From: Clostridia bacterium
Lineage (GTDB): Bacteria; Bacillota; Clostridia; TANB77; CAG-465
Assembly: GCA_017536445.1 (NCBI GenBank)
Contig: JAFXHJ010000019.1
Span: forward strand, 1-64,000
Length of the DNA: 64,000 nt
Direction: 5' to 3'
Shown in pieces: positions 45,755-55,343 of this stretch. Position 1 is the first letter of the stretch, and each line of letters begins with the position of its first letter. The notes below the pieces were generated by a model that searched no databases, had not been told where the DNA came from, and worked only from the letters and a program-made list of their open reading frames with translations. Both the position numbers and the translations under genes were made by a program.

Positions 45755-46669
45755 ATGAAATCAGGATTCGTAGCAGTTGTAGGTAAACCTAATGCTGGTA
45801 AATCTAGTATGGTAAATAATCTTGTTGGTTTTGATGTTGCAATAATAACACCAAAGCCACAAACAACTAGATTTAACATCAAGGGTATTAGAACAACTGA
45901 AACTTCACAAATAATATTTATAGATACACCAGGTGTACATAGCCCTAAGAATAAATTAGGTGAATACATGATGAAAGGTGTAGGCTTAGCAGTAGATAAT
46001 GTTGATGCTATTATTTATCTTGTAGATGGTGCTAAACCGGTTTTAGATGAAGCAAACAAGAGAATAATGGAACAAATTGTTGAGACTAAGAAAAAAGTAT
46101 TATTGGTTATTAACAAAGTAGATAAAATTAAGAAAGAAAACATTTTAAGAATAATAGAAGAATATAATAAATATATTGTATCAATTGGCGGTAAATTTGA
46201 AGATATAGTACCTATATCTGTATATAAAAAAGATGGGTTAGAAACTCTTGTTAAGTGTATTGAAAATGCACTTCCAGAAGGAGATTATATCTTTGAAGAA
46301 GATGAAATAACAGATGTAACAGAAAGAGAACTTGTAGAAGAATATATAAGAGAAAAAGCGCTTAAATATCTTGATGAAGAAATTCCACATGGACTTTCTA
46401 TACAAGTTGAAAAAATGAAGGATAGAGTTACTGAAAACGACAATCTTGTTTATGATATTGAAGCAAATATAATTTGCAAAAAATCATCTCACAAAGGAAT
46501 AATAATTGGCAAAGATGGTGAAATGCTTAAACGCATTGGAACAGCAGCAAGAAGAGATATAGAAAAAATGTTAGATGCTAGAGTTAATCTTAAACTTTGG
46601 GTTAAAGTAAGAAAAGATTGGGACGATAACGACAGTTATTTACAACAATTTAAGAACAAAATTAGCTAG
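45755..46669 (+). CDS. era: GTPase Era
   Basis: The 304-aa protein has G1 GKPNAGKSS (9-17), G3 DTPG, G4 NKVD, and the C-terminal KH domain (SHKGIIIGKDGEMLKRIG). Era binds the 3' end of 16S rRNA and helps 30S assembly. It is followed by yqzL and recO, the conserved Firmicute order. Confidence 0.96.
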   Translation: MKSGFVAVVGKPNAGKSSMVNNLVGFDVAIITPKPQTTRFNIKGIRTTETSQIIFIDTPGVHSPKNKLGEYMMKGVGLAVDNVDAIIYLVDGAKPVLDEANKRIMEQIVETKKKVLLVINKVDKIKKENILRIIEEYNKYIVSIGGKFEDIVPISVYKKDGLETLVKCIENALPEGDYIFEEDEITDVTERELVEEYIREKALKYLDEEIPHGLSIQVEKMKDRVTENDNLVYDIEANIICKKSSHKGIIIGKDGEMLKRIGTAARRDIEKMLDARVNLKLWVKVRKDWDDNDSYLQQFKNKIS

Positions 46670-46732
46670 TATATGACAATAAATTTCGTATAACAAACTT
46701 AAAAATACATACAATATTACTAGGTGATTTAA

Positions 46733-46885
46733 ATGGAAGAGTATTGGGATAAATTTGAACAAACTGGTAGTATTGAGGATTATTTAAGATATAAAGATAT
46801 ATGTAGAGCAGCAGAATTAGAAATTGGGGGAAATGATGAAATTACTGAAGGTGAAGGGAGTAGTAATAAAAGAGATAGCTTATAA
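46733..46885 (+). CDS. yqzL: YqzL-like small protein (50 aa)
   Basis: The N-terminus MEEYWDKFEQTGSIEDYLRY fits the YqzL pattern (W..F..TG.I..YL.YK) and the position between era and recO is the same as in Bacillus subtilis. Start follows AGGTGAT. The 3' part overlaps recO by 50 bp in another frame, which is longer than usual. Function unknown. Confidence 0.75.
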   Translation: MEEYWDKFEQTGSIEDYLRYKDICRAAELEIGGNDEITEGEGSSNKRDSL

Positions 46886-47585
46886 AGATAATGATAAAAT
46901 AATTACATTACTTACAGATGAATTGGGCAAAATCTCTTGTATGGCTAAAGGTGCAAAAAAGACAAATAGCGCCCTTCTTGCTTCATGTCAACTATTTGTG
47001 TATAGTGAGTTCGTATTATACAAAGGAACTACATTTTACCATATAAATTCTGCTGAAAGTATAGATACGTTTTATGATTTAAGAATAGATTTGGATAAGT
47101 ATGAAAAAGCTTGTGAAATAAGCAAAACATTAAATAGCTTGGTTTATGAAAATGTAGAAGCGTCAGGAATATTATCGTTATTTCTAAATACATTATATGT
47201 AATAGCGAAGAAAGATTTAGATTTTAGCTATGTAAAGAGCGTATTTAAGTTAAAAACACTAGCATTATTAGGGTATAGCCCAAGTATAACTAGATGTAGC
47301 AATTGTAATAGTAGTATGGTAGAAAAAGAAGATAAAGGATATTATTATTCTTTTAATACTAATAGTGTATTATGTGGAGTATGTTACGAAAAATTGAAAA
47401 AAGAAAATGAGGACAAGCTAAAAAGTGGATGGTATATAAAATTAAGTCAAGCAACTTTTTATGCAATATATTATGTTTTAGCAAGCGATTCTAAGAAAGT
47501 ATATTCATTTAAAATAGATAAAAAAGCAGAAAAAGAATTGGAAAAAGTAGCAGATAGGCTATATACAGAACAATTAAGTTTTTAG
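46836..47585 (+). CDS. recO: DNA repair protein RecO
   Basis: The ATG at 46836 is the better spaced of several starts behind GGGGGA; it gives 249 aa starting MKLLKVKGVVIKEIAYKDND. An OB fold at the N-terminus is followed by helical sequence and the zinc-type pair CSNCN...CGVCY. RecO helps load RecA on SSB-coated gaps with RecR. Confidence 0.92.
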   Translation: MKLLKVKGVVIKEIAYKDNDKIITLLTDELGKISCMAKGAKKTNSALLASCQLFVYSEFVLYKGTTFYHINSAESIDTFYDLRIDLDKYEKACEISKTLNSLVYENVEASGILSLFLNTLYVIAKKDLDFSYVKSVFKLKTLALLGYSPSITRCSNCNSSMVEKEDKGYYYSFNTNSVLCGVCYEKLKKENEDKLKSGWYIKLSQATFYAIYYVLASDSKKVYSFKIDKKAEKELEKVADRLYTEQLSF

Positions 47586-47604
47586 CAAAATATAAGGGGG
47601 AAAT

Positions 47605-48879
47605 ATGAAAACAAAAGAAGAAAAAATTAAAAATAATTTAAGACTGTTTCCTATTACAAAAACACTAGGATGGGACTATCTATTTTTTTATGCAACTAAT
47701 TTCTTATTCTTAACCCAAGTAAAGAATATAGCAGCATCTAGCGTTATTTTAATAGATTCGTTTTATGCGTTATTTGGTATATTAATGCAAATACCAGCAA
47801 CGTTTATTATAGAATTTTTAGGAAGGAAGAAGAGTATAGTATTAGCAAATGTACTAAACGCTGCATATATGTTAGTTGTACTTACTAGCGTAAATTTATT
47901 TAATCTTATTGTAGCTGAAATATTTTCATCTTTAGCATTTGCAATAAAAGAAAGCGCAGAACCAAGCTTATTAAATGAATCGATACCTGCTTCTAAGAAT
48001 AAGAGTAAAATTTTCTCTAGAATTAATGAAAAAGGGATGGCTAATTGGTATATATTAAATGCAATAACAACAGTGCTAGCAGGATTTTTCTATACAATAA
48101 ATCCATATATACCTATTTCATGCGCGCTTATTTTAAATGTAATAGTTGCAATTATTTCATTAAAATATACAGAGCCAGTTGATAAGAAAAATAGTAAGAC
48201 CAAAAGACAAGTAAACCAAATGAAAGAAATAAAAGAAGCTTTTGAATTTATATTTAAATCTGAAAGAGTTAAAAGTTTAATACTTTGCTCAGCGTTAGTA
48301 ATAGGCTTAGTAGATGTACTTCACAATTATCAAGTAAGTTTACTTGAAGAACTTAATGTTGATCCAAGAATAATTTGTACACTGCTTGCTATAATTGGTG
48401 TTGTATCAGGACTTGCAACAAAAAAACAAGAAGAAATTCATGAAGCATATAGAAATAAATCGCTTAGTGTTTTATTAATAACGATTGCAGCATCTTTAAT
48501 AATTGCAGGAATATTTGGAATTATAGCAAAAACATATATTTATGTTGTATTAATAATATTCATAGCATTTTTAGGTTGGAATTGCAGCAAAGCAATATTT
48601 TTTGCGTTAATGGAAAGATATTTAAGCAATTTTGCAAATGAAGAAGTAGATACTAAAATTTTTGTTGCAAGAAACTTTTTAGCCAGTATAATGAGTGCTC
48701 TTGTTGGTTTAATTGCATCGTTTTTACTAGAAAGAATGAATACCGCATATAGTATGTTAATTTTAGGTATAATTTCTTTAATAGTATCGATATTATTAAT
48801 AAAGTATATGAAAAATAGAGTTGGTTTAAAACCAAGCCAATATTCTAAAGAAGAAATAAAATATGATGAATTAAAATAA
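47605..48879 (+). CDS. MFS-family transporter
   Basis: The 424-aa protein has about eleven to twelve hydrophobic helices with the motif EFLGRKKSIVLAN between helices 2 and 3, typical of the major facilitator superfamily, and a second-half repeat. The substrate is not predictable; drug efflux or sugar export are possible. It follows recO by 19 bp. Confidence 0.85.
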   Translation: MKTKEEKIKNNLRLFPITKTLGWDYLFFYATNFLFLTQVKNIAASSVILIDSFYALFGILMQIPATFIIEFLGRKKSIVLANVLNAAYMLVVLTSVNLFNLIVAEIFSSLAFAIKESAEPSLLNESIPASKNKSKIFSRINEKGMANWYILNAITTVLAGFFYTINPYIPISCALILNVIVAIISLKYTEPVDKKNSKTKRQVNQMKEIKEAFEFIFKSERVKSLILCSALVIGLVDVLHNYQVSLLEELNVDPRIICTLLAIIGVVSGLATKKQEEIHEAYRNKSLSVLLITIAASLIIAGIFGIIAKTYIYVVLIIFIAFLGWNCSKAIFFALMERYLSNFANEEVDTKIFVARNFLASIMSALVGLIASFLLERMNTAYSMLILGIISLIVSILLIKYMKNRVGLKPSQYSKEEIKYDELK

Positions 48880-48967
48880 ATTTTAATTGACACCAAAAAT
48901 GAGTGGTGGTATAATCCTAGTCTATGCAAATAACGAATAAAATTATAATTAATTTATGGAGGAAGTT

Positions 48968-49396
48968 ATGGACGAGGTATACGTGATTAAGCAAAACAAT
49001 TCGGATTATAAGATGGCAGTAATATTGTCTTTTATAATGCTAATTGTTGGTTGCGGTATGCTAACATGTAGCGGGTGGAAAGAAATATTCTTTGGGGGAT
49101 TTTTCGTGCTTGGAAGCATTGTTTTGATATATGTTGCAATAAGCCGGAAAAAGACCTTAGAGAAACTTCTAAAAAGGTATTTACACAAGAAGTTAAAAGA
49201 GTATTTTAAGAGCAAAAATTCAATATTAAGGTTTGCCATTGAAAGAAGAAAAAAAGTAGCAGTAAGTTATTATATCTATGTAAATGGTTATGTAAATAAA
49301 GAAGATTTTGAATTGTTTATGCAAAAGTTTAAGGAAGAAATCGGAGTTAAAATGGAGCATAGACTTCTTAGAAAACCGGCCAACAGCATAAATTAA
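48968..49396 (+). CDS. hypothetical two-helix membrane protein, atypical cassette 3
   Basis: ATG 48968 lies 6 bp after GGAGG; an earlier in-frame ATG (48956) overlaps that site and is less likely. The 142-aa protein has two N-terminal helices (about 15-58), a basic stretch (RKKTLEKLLKRYLHKKLKEY) and a small C-terminal domain. It resembles the next gene's product in layout, so the pair look paralogous. It has an in-frame CGG at codon 60 (49145). It has its own terminator. Codon use differs from the host. Confidence 0.6.
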   Translation: MDEVYVIKQNNSDYKMAVILSFIMLIVGCGMLTCSGWKEIFFGGFFVLGSIVLIYVAISRKKTLEKLLKRYLHKKLKEYFKSKNSILRFAIERRKKVAVSYYIYVNGYVNKEDFELFMQKFKEEIGVKMEHRLLRKPANSIN

Positions 49397-49424
49397 AAAG
49401 AAGGAGTTAAAACTCCTTCTTTTC
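49397..49424 (+). terminator. terminator of atypical cassette 3
   Basis: AAGAAGGAGTT pairs with AACTCCTTCTT around AAA, followed by T-rich sequence. Confidence 0.9.
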
Positions 49425-49536
49425 TTTTTATAACAGGATGTATAATATGATGAAATTGACATAATACCGCAAAAATGGTATAATTAAAGTATTAATGAAA
49501 GTCACATAGAAAATAATTTTATTATGGAGGTCTACT

Positions 49537-49950
49537 ATGAATTTGGTAGAAAAAATTAAGCAGGAAGCTATGGCACGGACAATTTCTTTGGTAATGGGAG
49601 TTGTAACTATTGCACTTGCATTTCTTTGTATGGGTGGAGATGGAATCATTCTTAAACTCTTTGCACTTCTTTTCTTTGCTGCATATGTTTTCTTTGTAGT
49701 TATTGCAGTAAATAAAAAGAAAGACCTAGAAAAGGATCTTCTGGATTACATTAAAACAAAGCTTGATGAGAAACTCCTTGAGGTTTCTTGTACAGAAGGT
49801 CTAATTCTTCACAGAGAGAAAGGCTACAAGATTCAATATACCATCTATGCCAACAAAATTGTTACAAAGAAAGATGTTATAGCGGTAATGAAAAACTGCG
49901 AAAAAGAGTTGCAGATGGAAATCCGGTACACAGTACACGATCAAGTATAA
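49537..49950 (+). CDS. hypothetical two-helix membrane protein, atypical cassette 4
   Basis: The 137-aa protein follows TGGAGG. It has two N-terminal helices (about 14-58), then NKKKDLEKDLLDYIKTKLDE and a small domain ending in YTIYANKIVTKKDVIAVMKN. Compare YYIYVNGYVNKEDFELFMQK in the gene at 48968, at the same place. In-frame CGG occurs at codons 14 (49576) and 130 (49924). Promoter-gene-terminator units in tandem suggest duplication and divergence. Function unknown. Confidence 0.6.
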   Translation: MNLVEKIKQEAMARTISLVMGVVTIALAFLCMGGDGIILKLFALLFFAAYVFFVVIAVNKKKDLEKDLLDYIKTKLDEKLLEVSCTEGLILHREKGYKIQYTIYANKIVTKKDVIAVMKNCEKELQMEIRYTVHDQV

Positions 49951-49960
49951 TTTTCATCAA

Positions 49961-49989
49961 AAAGCACAGGGTAAAAACCTGTGCTTTGC
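49961..49989 (+). terminator. terminator of atypical cassette 4
   Basis: AAAGCACAGG pairs with CCTGTGCTTT around GTAAAAA. Its stem resembles the cassette 1 terminator (both contain AAAGCACA/TGTGCTTT). Confidence 0.9.
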
Positions 49990-50071
49990 TCGTTTTTTGT
50001 ACATATTTTTAATGTATATATATAAGCCAAAAAAATAATTAAAATATGGTAAAAGAAATAGCTTCAAATGT

Positions 50072-50100
50072 TTGCAAATTAAAGGCTTTTGTTATATAAT
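50072..50100 (+). promoter_or_regulatory. promoter of gatCA-proS-gatB operon
   Basis: TTGCAA (50072-50077), 17 bp, TATAAT (50095-50100), 37 bp before gatC. No T-box is visible. Confidence 0.8.
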
Positions 50101-50136
50101 ATAGCAGATATTATGGATTAATATGGAGGAGATAAA

Positions 50137-50424
50137 ATGAAGATTACGCATGAAGAAGTAAAACACATTGCAAAGCTTGCAAAATTAAGTCTAAGCGAGG
50201 AAGAAGTGGAAAAGTACGCTAAAGATTTAGGCGGAATTGCAGAATTTGTGGAAAAATTAAACGAAGTAGACGTAACAGGAGTAAATCCTACTGCACATGC
50301 TGTAGATAAATACAATGTATTTAGAGCAGATGAACTTAAAGATTCATATAACAGAGAAGCTATACTTAAAAACGCACCAAGCAAAGAAGCTGGCTGCATA
50401 AGTGTACCTAAGGTTGTAGAATAA
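50137..50424 (+). CDS. gatC: Asp/Glu-tRNA amidotransferase subunit C
   Basis: The 95-aa protein begins MKITHEEVKHIAKLAKLSLS and contains DVTGVNPTAHAV, both typical of GatC, which stabilises GatA. First gene of the operon, 12 bp before gatA. Confidence 0.95.
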   Translation: MKITHEEVKHIAKLAKLSLSEEEVEKYAKDLGGIAEFVEKLNEVDVTGVNPTAHAVDKYNVFRADELKDSYNREAILKNAPSKEAGCISVPKVVE

Positions 50425-50436
50425 TAGGAGGATACT

Positions 50437-51894
50437 ATGTACGAGAAATTAACAATACATGAATTAAGAGATAAAATAAAAAACAAAGAAGTAACAATAA
50501 AAGAAGTGGTAGATGATGTATTTAAAAGAATCGAAGCTTTAGAACCAAAGGTAGAAGCTTTTGTTACTTTAAACAAAGAATATGCATATAAAAGAGCGGA
50601 AGAATTACAAGCCAAGCTAGATAATGGTGATAACATTGGTATACTTGGTGGTATCCCTGTGGCTATAAAAGACAACATGTGTATGAAAGATACATTAACT
50701 ACATGTTCTTCTAAAATGCTATCTAATTTTGTTAGCCCATATAGCGGAACAGTGGTAACTAAATTAGAAGAAGCAGGAGCAATAATTGTTGGTAAAACAA
50801 ATATGGATGAATTTGCAATGGGCTCTTCTACAGCAACTTCAGCACATAAGAAAACAACAAACCCTTGGGACACTGAAAGAGTTCCTGGTGGTTCATCAGG
50901 TGGTAGCGCAGCATGTGTTGCAGCAGATATGGCTATTGCATCACTTGGATCAGATACAGGTGGATCAATTCGTCAACCAGCATCATACTGTTCAGTAGTA
51001 GGCCTTAAACCAACTTATGGTTTAGTATCTAGATTTGGACTTATTGCATTCGCATCATCTCTAGATCAAATAGGACCATTTACTAAGGACGTTAGAGACT
51101 CAGCTATAATGCTTAATGCTATAGCAGGTCATGATAGTAAAGATACAACTTCTGTAGAAATAGAAGTACCAGATTATGAAAAAGCATTAGACGGTAGTGT
51201 TAAGGGATTAAAAATAGGTATACCTACAGAATTTATTAAAGATGGATTAAATCCAGAAGTTAAAAAAGCTTTCGATGAAGCTATAGAAAAGTTAAAAGAA
51301 TTAGGAGCAGAAGTTAAAGAAATATCTTTAGATTATGCTAAGTATGCACTTCCTGTATACTACATCATAGCTCCAGCAGAGGCATCTTCAAACCTTGCTA
51401 GATATGATGGTATTAAATATGGATATAGAACAGCTAACTTTGATAATCTTGAAGATATATATGCTAACTCTAGAACTGAAGGTTTTGGAGATGAAGTAAA
51501 GAGAAGAATAATGCTTGGAACATACGTATTATCTTCTGGATACTACGATGCATATTACAAACGTGCTGGTCAAGTTAGAACATTAATAAAAGAAGACTTT
51601 GATAAAGCTTTCGCTGATGTTGATGTTATAGCTCTTCCAACAGCTCCAAATACAACATTTAAATTTGGTGAAAAATCTAACAACCCAGTTGAAATGTACT
51701 TAGAAGATATATTCACAGTTCCTGTAAACATAGCAGGTCTTCCTGGTATATCTGTACCGTGTGGTTTTGATTCTAAGAACCTACCAATAGGTTTACAATT
51801 CATCGGTAAAGTGTTTGATGAACAAACATTATTAAAGGTGTCTTATGCTTATGAACAAAACACAGAGCATCATAAAGCTAGACCAAATATATAA
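50437..51894 (+). CDS. gatA: Asp/Glu-tRNA amidotransferase subunit A
   Basis: The 485-aa amidase-signature protein shows the catalytic Lys in [10 protein letters not shown] (about residue 79) and the Ser residues in [11 protein letters not shown] and [13 protein letters not shown]. It frees ammonia from glutamine for transamidation of misacylated tRNA-Gln or tRNA-Asn. Full length. Confidence 0.96.
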   Translation: MYEKLTIHELRDKIKNKEVTIKEVVDDVFKRIEALEPKVEAFVTLNKEYAYKRAEELQAKLDNGDNIGILGGIPVAIKDNMCMKDTLTTCSSKMLSNFVSPYSGTVVTKLEEAGAIIVGKTNMDEFAMGSSTATSAHKKTTNPWDTERVPGGSSGGSAACVAADMAIASLGSDTGGSIRQPASYCSVVGLKPTYGLVSRFGLIAFASSLDQIGPFTKDVRDSAIMLNAIAGHDSKDTTSVEIEVPDYEKALDGSVKGLKIGIPTEFIKDGLNPEVKKAFDEAIEKLKELGAEVKEISLDYAKYALPVYYIIAPAEASSNLARYDGIKYGYRTANFDNLEDIYANSRTEGFGDEVKRRIMLGTYVLSSGYYDAYYKRAGQVRTLIKEDFDKAFADVDVIALPTAPNTTFKFGEKSNNPVEMYLEDIFTVPVNIAGLPGISVPCGFDSKNLPIGLQFIGKVFDEQTLLKVSYAYEQNTEHHKARPNI

Positions 51895-51913
51895 ATAGAA
51901 TATAGGAGAAAAT

Positions 51914-53641
51914 ATGTTACAATCAAAATTAATAGGAGATACAAAAAAAGAATGGCCTAACGAAGCGACTCTAAAAAGTCACGGGTTGCTTCTAAAAGGC
52001 GGATATATAAAACAAATGGCAAGTGGAATATTTACACTTATGCCACTTGGAAAAAGAGTATCAGCTAAAATAGAAAATATAATAAGAGAAGAAATGAATA
52101 GAATAGATGCCGAAGAAGTTTTAATGCCACTTGTTGCGACTAAAAAACTTTGGGATGGTGCAGGCAGATATGATGCTATAGGTTCTGAACTTCTACGTTT
52201 CAAAGATAGAACTGGGACAGATATGGTATTATCTATGACTCACGAAGAAGCAGCAGTGTTTAGCGTATTAAACGAAGCAGCATCATATACTAAATATCCT
52301 TTCTCAATATATCAAATACAAACTAAATTTAGAGATGAAGCAAGAAGTAGAGGTGGACTAATTCGTGTAAGAGAGTTCACTATGAAAGACGCATATTCTT
52401 TCCACACTTCTGAGGAATCTTTAAACGAAGTTTATGATAAATACTACGATGCATATAACAAGATATTTGCGCGTGTTGGTATTCCAGAAGTTATTGCTGT
52501 AGCATCAGATACAGGAATGATGGGTGGAAGCGGCGCTCACGAATATATGTTATTATGCGATGCTGGAGAAGACAAAATAGTTACATGTGATTCTTGTGAC
52601 TATAGCGCAAACATGGATGTTGCTAAGGCACGTGAAACTACACCTGCTACAACTGAAATGAAAGAAATAGAAGAAATACATACACCAAATGTTAAGACAA
52701 TAGAAGACTTAACAAACTTCTTAGAAATTCCTGCTACAAACCTTGCAAAAGCAGTTGTATACTACAGAATAGATACAGAAGAAGTAGTTGTTGTATTTAT
52801 TCGTGCTGATAAAGAAGTTAATGAAACTAAACTTAGAAATATTCTTAAAGTAGACGATGAACATCTAGTTCCAAAGGCAGAAGAAGATGATGGAATATGC
52901 TATGGATTTATAGGACCAGTAGGATTTACATCAAATATAAAGACTACATTTGTTTATGACAAATCTCTAGAAAATGAAGCATCATTAATAGCTGGAGCTA
53001 ACAAGAAAGATTACCACATAAGTGGTGTTAACTTCAAAAGAGATGTTAAAGCCCAAGAATTCGTAGACGTTGCAAAAGTAAGTGCAAACGATACTTGTGT
53101 TAAATGTGGTAAACCAACACTTAAGATATCTAATGGTATAGAAGTTGGTAACATCTTTAAACTAGGTAAAAAATATACTTCTGCAATGGGTATGACATAT
53201 CTAGATGAAAATGGTAAGGCACAAACTCCAATAATGGGCTGCTATGGAATAGGTGTAGGAAGACTTATGGCTTCTGTACTTGAAGCTAAAGCAGACGAGA
53301 GAAGAGTTAATTGGCCAGCAGCTATTGCACCATTTAACATTCACATTTGTCCATTAGACTATACTAAAAATGATGGAGTTAAAGCTATAACAGATGAGCT
53401 ATATGCAAAACTTGAAGGACTTGGATATGAAGTTCTACTAGATGATAGAGCAAAGAGTGCAGGCGTTAAATTTGCAGATTCTGACCTTATAGGAGCACCA
53501 ATAAGAGTAGTAGTAAGCGCAAGAAATATAGAAAATTCTAAATATGAAGTTAAATGTTTAGGTGACGCGGAAGCTACTTTAGTAGATATGGATAATATAT
53601 ATGAATATATAGATACAAAGATGAAAGGATGGGAAGTATAA
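51914..53641 (+). CDS. proS: prolyl-tRNA synthetase, bacterial type
   Basis: The 575-aa protein has class II motifs (RDEARSRGGLIRVREFTMKD) and, between motifs 2 and 3, the YbaK-like editing insertion typical of the bacterial form (about 230-390). C-terminal anticodon domain ends in KCLGDAEATL. It is inserted between gatA and gatB, making an operon for tRNA charging. Confidence 0.95.
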   Translation: MLQSKLIGDTKKEWPNEATLKSHGLLLKGGYIKQMASGIFTLMPLGKRVSAKIENIIREEMNRIDAEEVLMPLVATKKLWDGAGRYDAIGSELLRFKDRTGTDMVLSMTHEEAAVFSVLNEAASYTKYPFSIYQIQTKFRDEARSRGGLIRVREFTMKDAYSFHTSEESLNEVYDKYYDAYNKIFARVGIPEVIAVASDTGMMGGSGAHEYMLLCDAGEDKIVTCDSCDYSANMDVAKARETTPATTEMKEIEEIHTPNVKTIEDLTNFLEIPATNLAKAVVYYRIDTEEVVVVFIRADKEVNETKLRNILKVDDEHLVPKAEEDDGICYGFIGPVGFTSNIKTTFVYDKSLENEASLIAGANKKDYHISGVNFKRDVKAQEFVDVAKVSANDTCVKCGKPTLKISNGIEVGNIFKLGKKYTSAMGMTYLDENGKAQTPIMGCYGIGVGRLMASVLEAKADERRVNWPAAIAPFNIHICPLDYTKNDGVKAITDELYAKLEGLGYEVLLDDRAKSAGVKFADSDLIGAPIRVVVSARNIENSKYEVKCLGDAEATLVDMDNIYEYIDTKMKGWEV

Positions 53642-53642
53642 A

Positions 53643-55091
53643 ATGAGAGAAGATTATGAAGTTATAATAGGACTTGAAGTACACGCAGAACTTGCAACAA
53701 AAACAAAAATATACTGTTCTTGTTCAACAGAATTTGGTTCTGATCCAAATACTCACTGCTGTCCAATATGTACTGGTATGCCAGGAGTACTTCCAGTATT
53801 AAATGAAAAAGTTGTTGAGTATGCAGTAAAAATGGGGCTTGCAACAAATTGTAAAATAGCAAGATTCTCAAAACAAGATAGAAAAAATTACTTCTATCCT
53901 GACCTTCCAAAAGCATATCAAACATCACAATATGATTTACCATTATGTTATGAAGGACATGTAGACTTTAAAGTAAACGGTGAACCTAAAACAGTTGGTA
54001 TAACAAGAATACATATTGAAGAAGATGCAGGTAAATTAATACACGATCCATATACTGGAGATACATTAGTAGACCTAAATCGTTGTGGTGTACCACTAAT
54101 TGAAATAGTTTCAGAACCAGACATTCGTTCTAAAGATGAAGCTATAGAATATATGCAAACATTAAAATCTATACTAGAATATCTAGAAATCTGTGACTGT
54201 AAAATGCAAGAAGGCTCTTTAAGATGTGACGTTAACCTATCTGTAAGAAAGAAAGGTGAAACTAAGTTTGGTACAAGAACTGAAACTAAGAACCTTAACT
54301 CATTTAAAGCAATTGGTAGAGCTATAGAATTTGAAATAGATAGACAAATAAAAGAACTTGAAAATGGTGGAACTATTTATCAAGAAACAAGAAGATGGGA
54401 TGACGATAAGGGTATCGGTTATGCAATGAGAACTAAAGAAGATGCTCATGATTACAGATACTTCCCAGAACCAGACCTAGCACCAATAGTTCTTTCAGAT
54501 GACTATGTAAATGGAATAGAAGCAGCTCTTCCAGAAATGCCAAATGTAAGACGTGAAAGATACATAACAGAATTAGGACTTCCAGAATATGATGCAACTC
54601 AAATAACAAACTCTAAGAAAATGGCAGAGTTTTTCGATAAAGCAGTTGCTAAATGCGGAAATGCTAAACTTGTTTCTAACTGGTTAATGAGTGATGTTTC
54701 AAGAAAACTAAACGAAGCTGAAATGGAAATAGATAATATTAAATTCACAGCTGAAGATTTAGGAGACCTTATTACATTAATAGATAAAGGAACAATATCT
54801 TCTGCAATAGCTAAAAAAGTATTTGAGGATATGTTTGAAACAGGAGATGCACCAGCTAAGATAGTAGAATCTAAAGGTCTTGTTCAAATAACAGATGAAT
54901 CTGCAATTAGAGATTTAGTAATTTCAGTAATAAACGAAAATGAACAATCTGTACAAGACTTTATTAATGGTAAAGACAAAGCAGTTGGATTCATAGTTGG
55001 ACAAACAATGAAAGCATCTAAAGGTAAAGCAAATCCAGGAATAGTTAATAAGCTAATAATGGAAGAATTAAATAAAAGAAAAAACGGATAA
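53643..55091 (+). CDS. gatB: Asp/Glu-tRNA amidotransferase subunit B
   Basis: The 482-aa protein starts REDYEVIIGLEVHAELATKT, with the zinc cysteines (CSCSTEFG...CCPICTG) and the GatB/YqeY C-terminal domain. It does the kinase-transamidase step. It begins 1 bp after the proS stop, so it is closely coupled. Confidence 0.96.
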   Translation: MREDYEVIIGLEVHAELATKTKIYCSCSTEFGSDPNTHCCPICTGMPGVLPVLNEKVVEYAVKMGLATNCKIARFSKQDRKNYFYPDLPKAYQTSQYDLPLCYEGHVDFKVNGEPKTVGITRIHIEEDAGKLIHDPYTGDTLVDLNRCGVPLIEIVSEPDIRSKDEAIEYMQTLKSILEYLEICDCKMQEGSLRCDVNLSVRKKGETKFGTRTETKNLNSFKAIGRAIEFEIDRQIKELENGGTIYQETRRWDDDKGIGYAMRTKEDAHDYRYFPEPDLAPIVLSDDYVNGIEAALPEMPNVRRERYITELGLPEYDATQITNSKKMAEFFDKAVAKCGNAKLVSNWLMSDVSRKLNEAEMEIDNIKFTAEDLGDLITLIDKGTISSAIAKKVFEDMFETGDAPAKIVESKGLVQITDESAIRDLVISVINENEQSVQDFINGKDKAVGFIVGQTMKASKGKANPGIVNKLIMEELNKRKNG

Positions 55092-55120
55092 GAATAAATA
55101 AACATAATGAATTAAAAATA

Positions 55121-55149
55121 TTTACAAAAGTTAAAATATAATATAAAAT
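55121..55149 (+). promoter_or_regulatory. promoter of pilin unit 2
   Basis: TTTACA (55121-55126), 17 bp, TAAAAT (55144-55149). The -10 to RNA-element distance (about 33 bp) matches copy 1 (about 35 bp). Confidence 0.65.
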
Positions 55150-55181
55150 AAATATACATAAGGGGAGAACAAAAGATGAAA

Positions 55182-55246
55182 AACGCTGAAAGCCTTGCGG
55201 CTGTACACACAATCATTTCTAATGAAAAAACATTAGCAGCGTTTTT
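55182..55246 (+). ncRNA. structured RNA leader, copy 2
   Basis: Three helices: P1 AACGCTG (55182-55188) with CAGCGTT (55237-55243); P2 AGCC (55191-55194) with GGCT (55199-55202) around TTGC; P3 CTAATG (55219-55224) with CATTAG (55231-55236). P1 leads into TTTTT. Compared with copy 1, P2 differs on both strands but still pairs, and the P3 loop differs in length by one nucleotide. That indel breaks a shared small reading frame (MKNAE.LA.V.TIISNE) that starts upstream in both copies, so RNA structure is the conserved feature rather than a leader peptide. Confidence 0.65.
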
Positions 55247-55272
55247 GCGCCCTAAAATAATAAGTTAAAACT

Positions 55273-55318
55273 AGCAAAGTAACACATACCAAAAAAGGTA
55301 TGTGCCGCTTTGCTTTTT
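55273..55318 (+). terminator. terminator-like hairpin between RNA leader and pilin gene 2
   Basis: AGCAAAG (55273-55279) with CTTTGCT (55308-55314) and CACATACC with GGTATGTG form a long hairpin, followed by T residues. It is homologous to 138-182. Confidence 0.65.
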
Positions 55319-55343
55319 GCATACAAAAAGGGGGAATGAAAAA

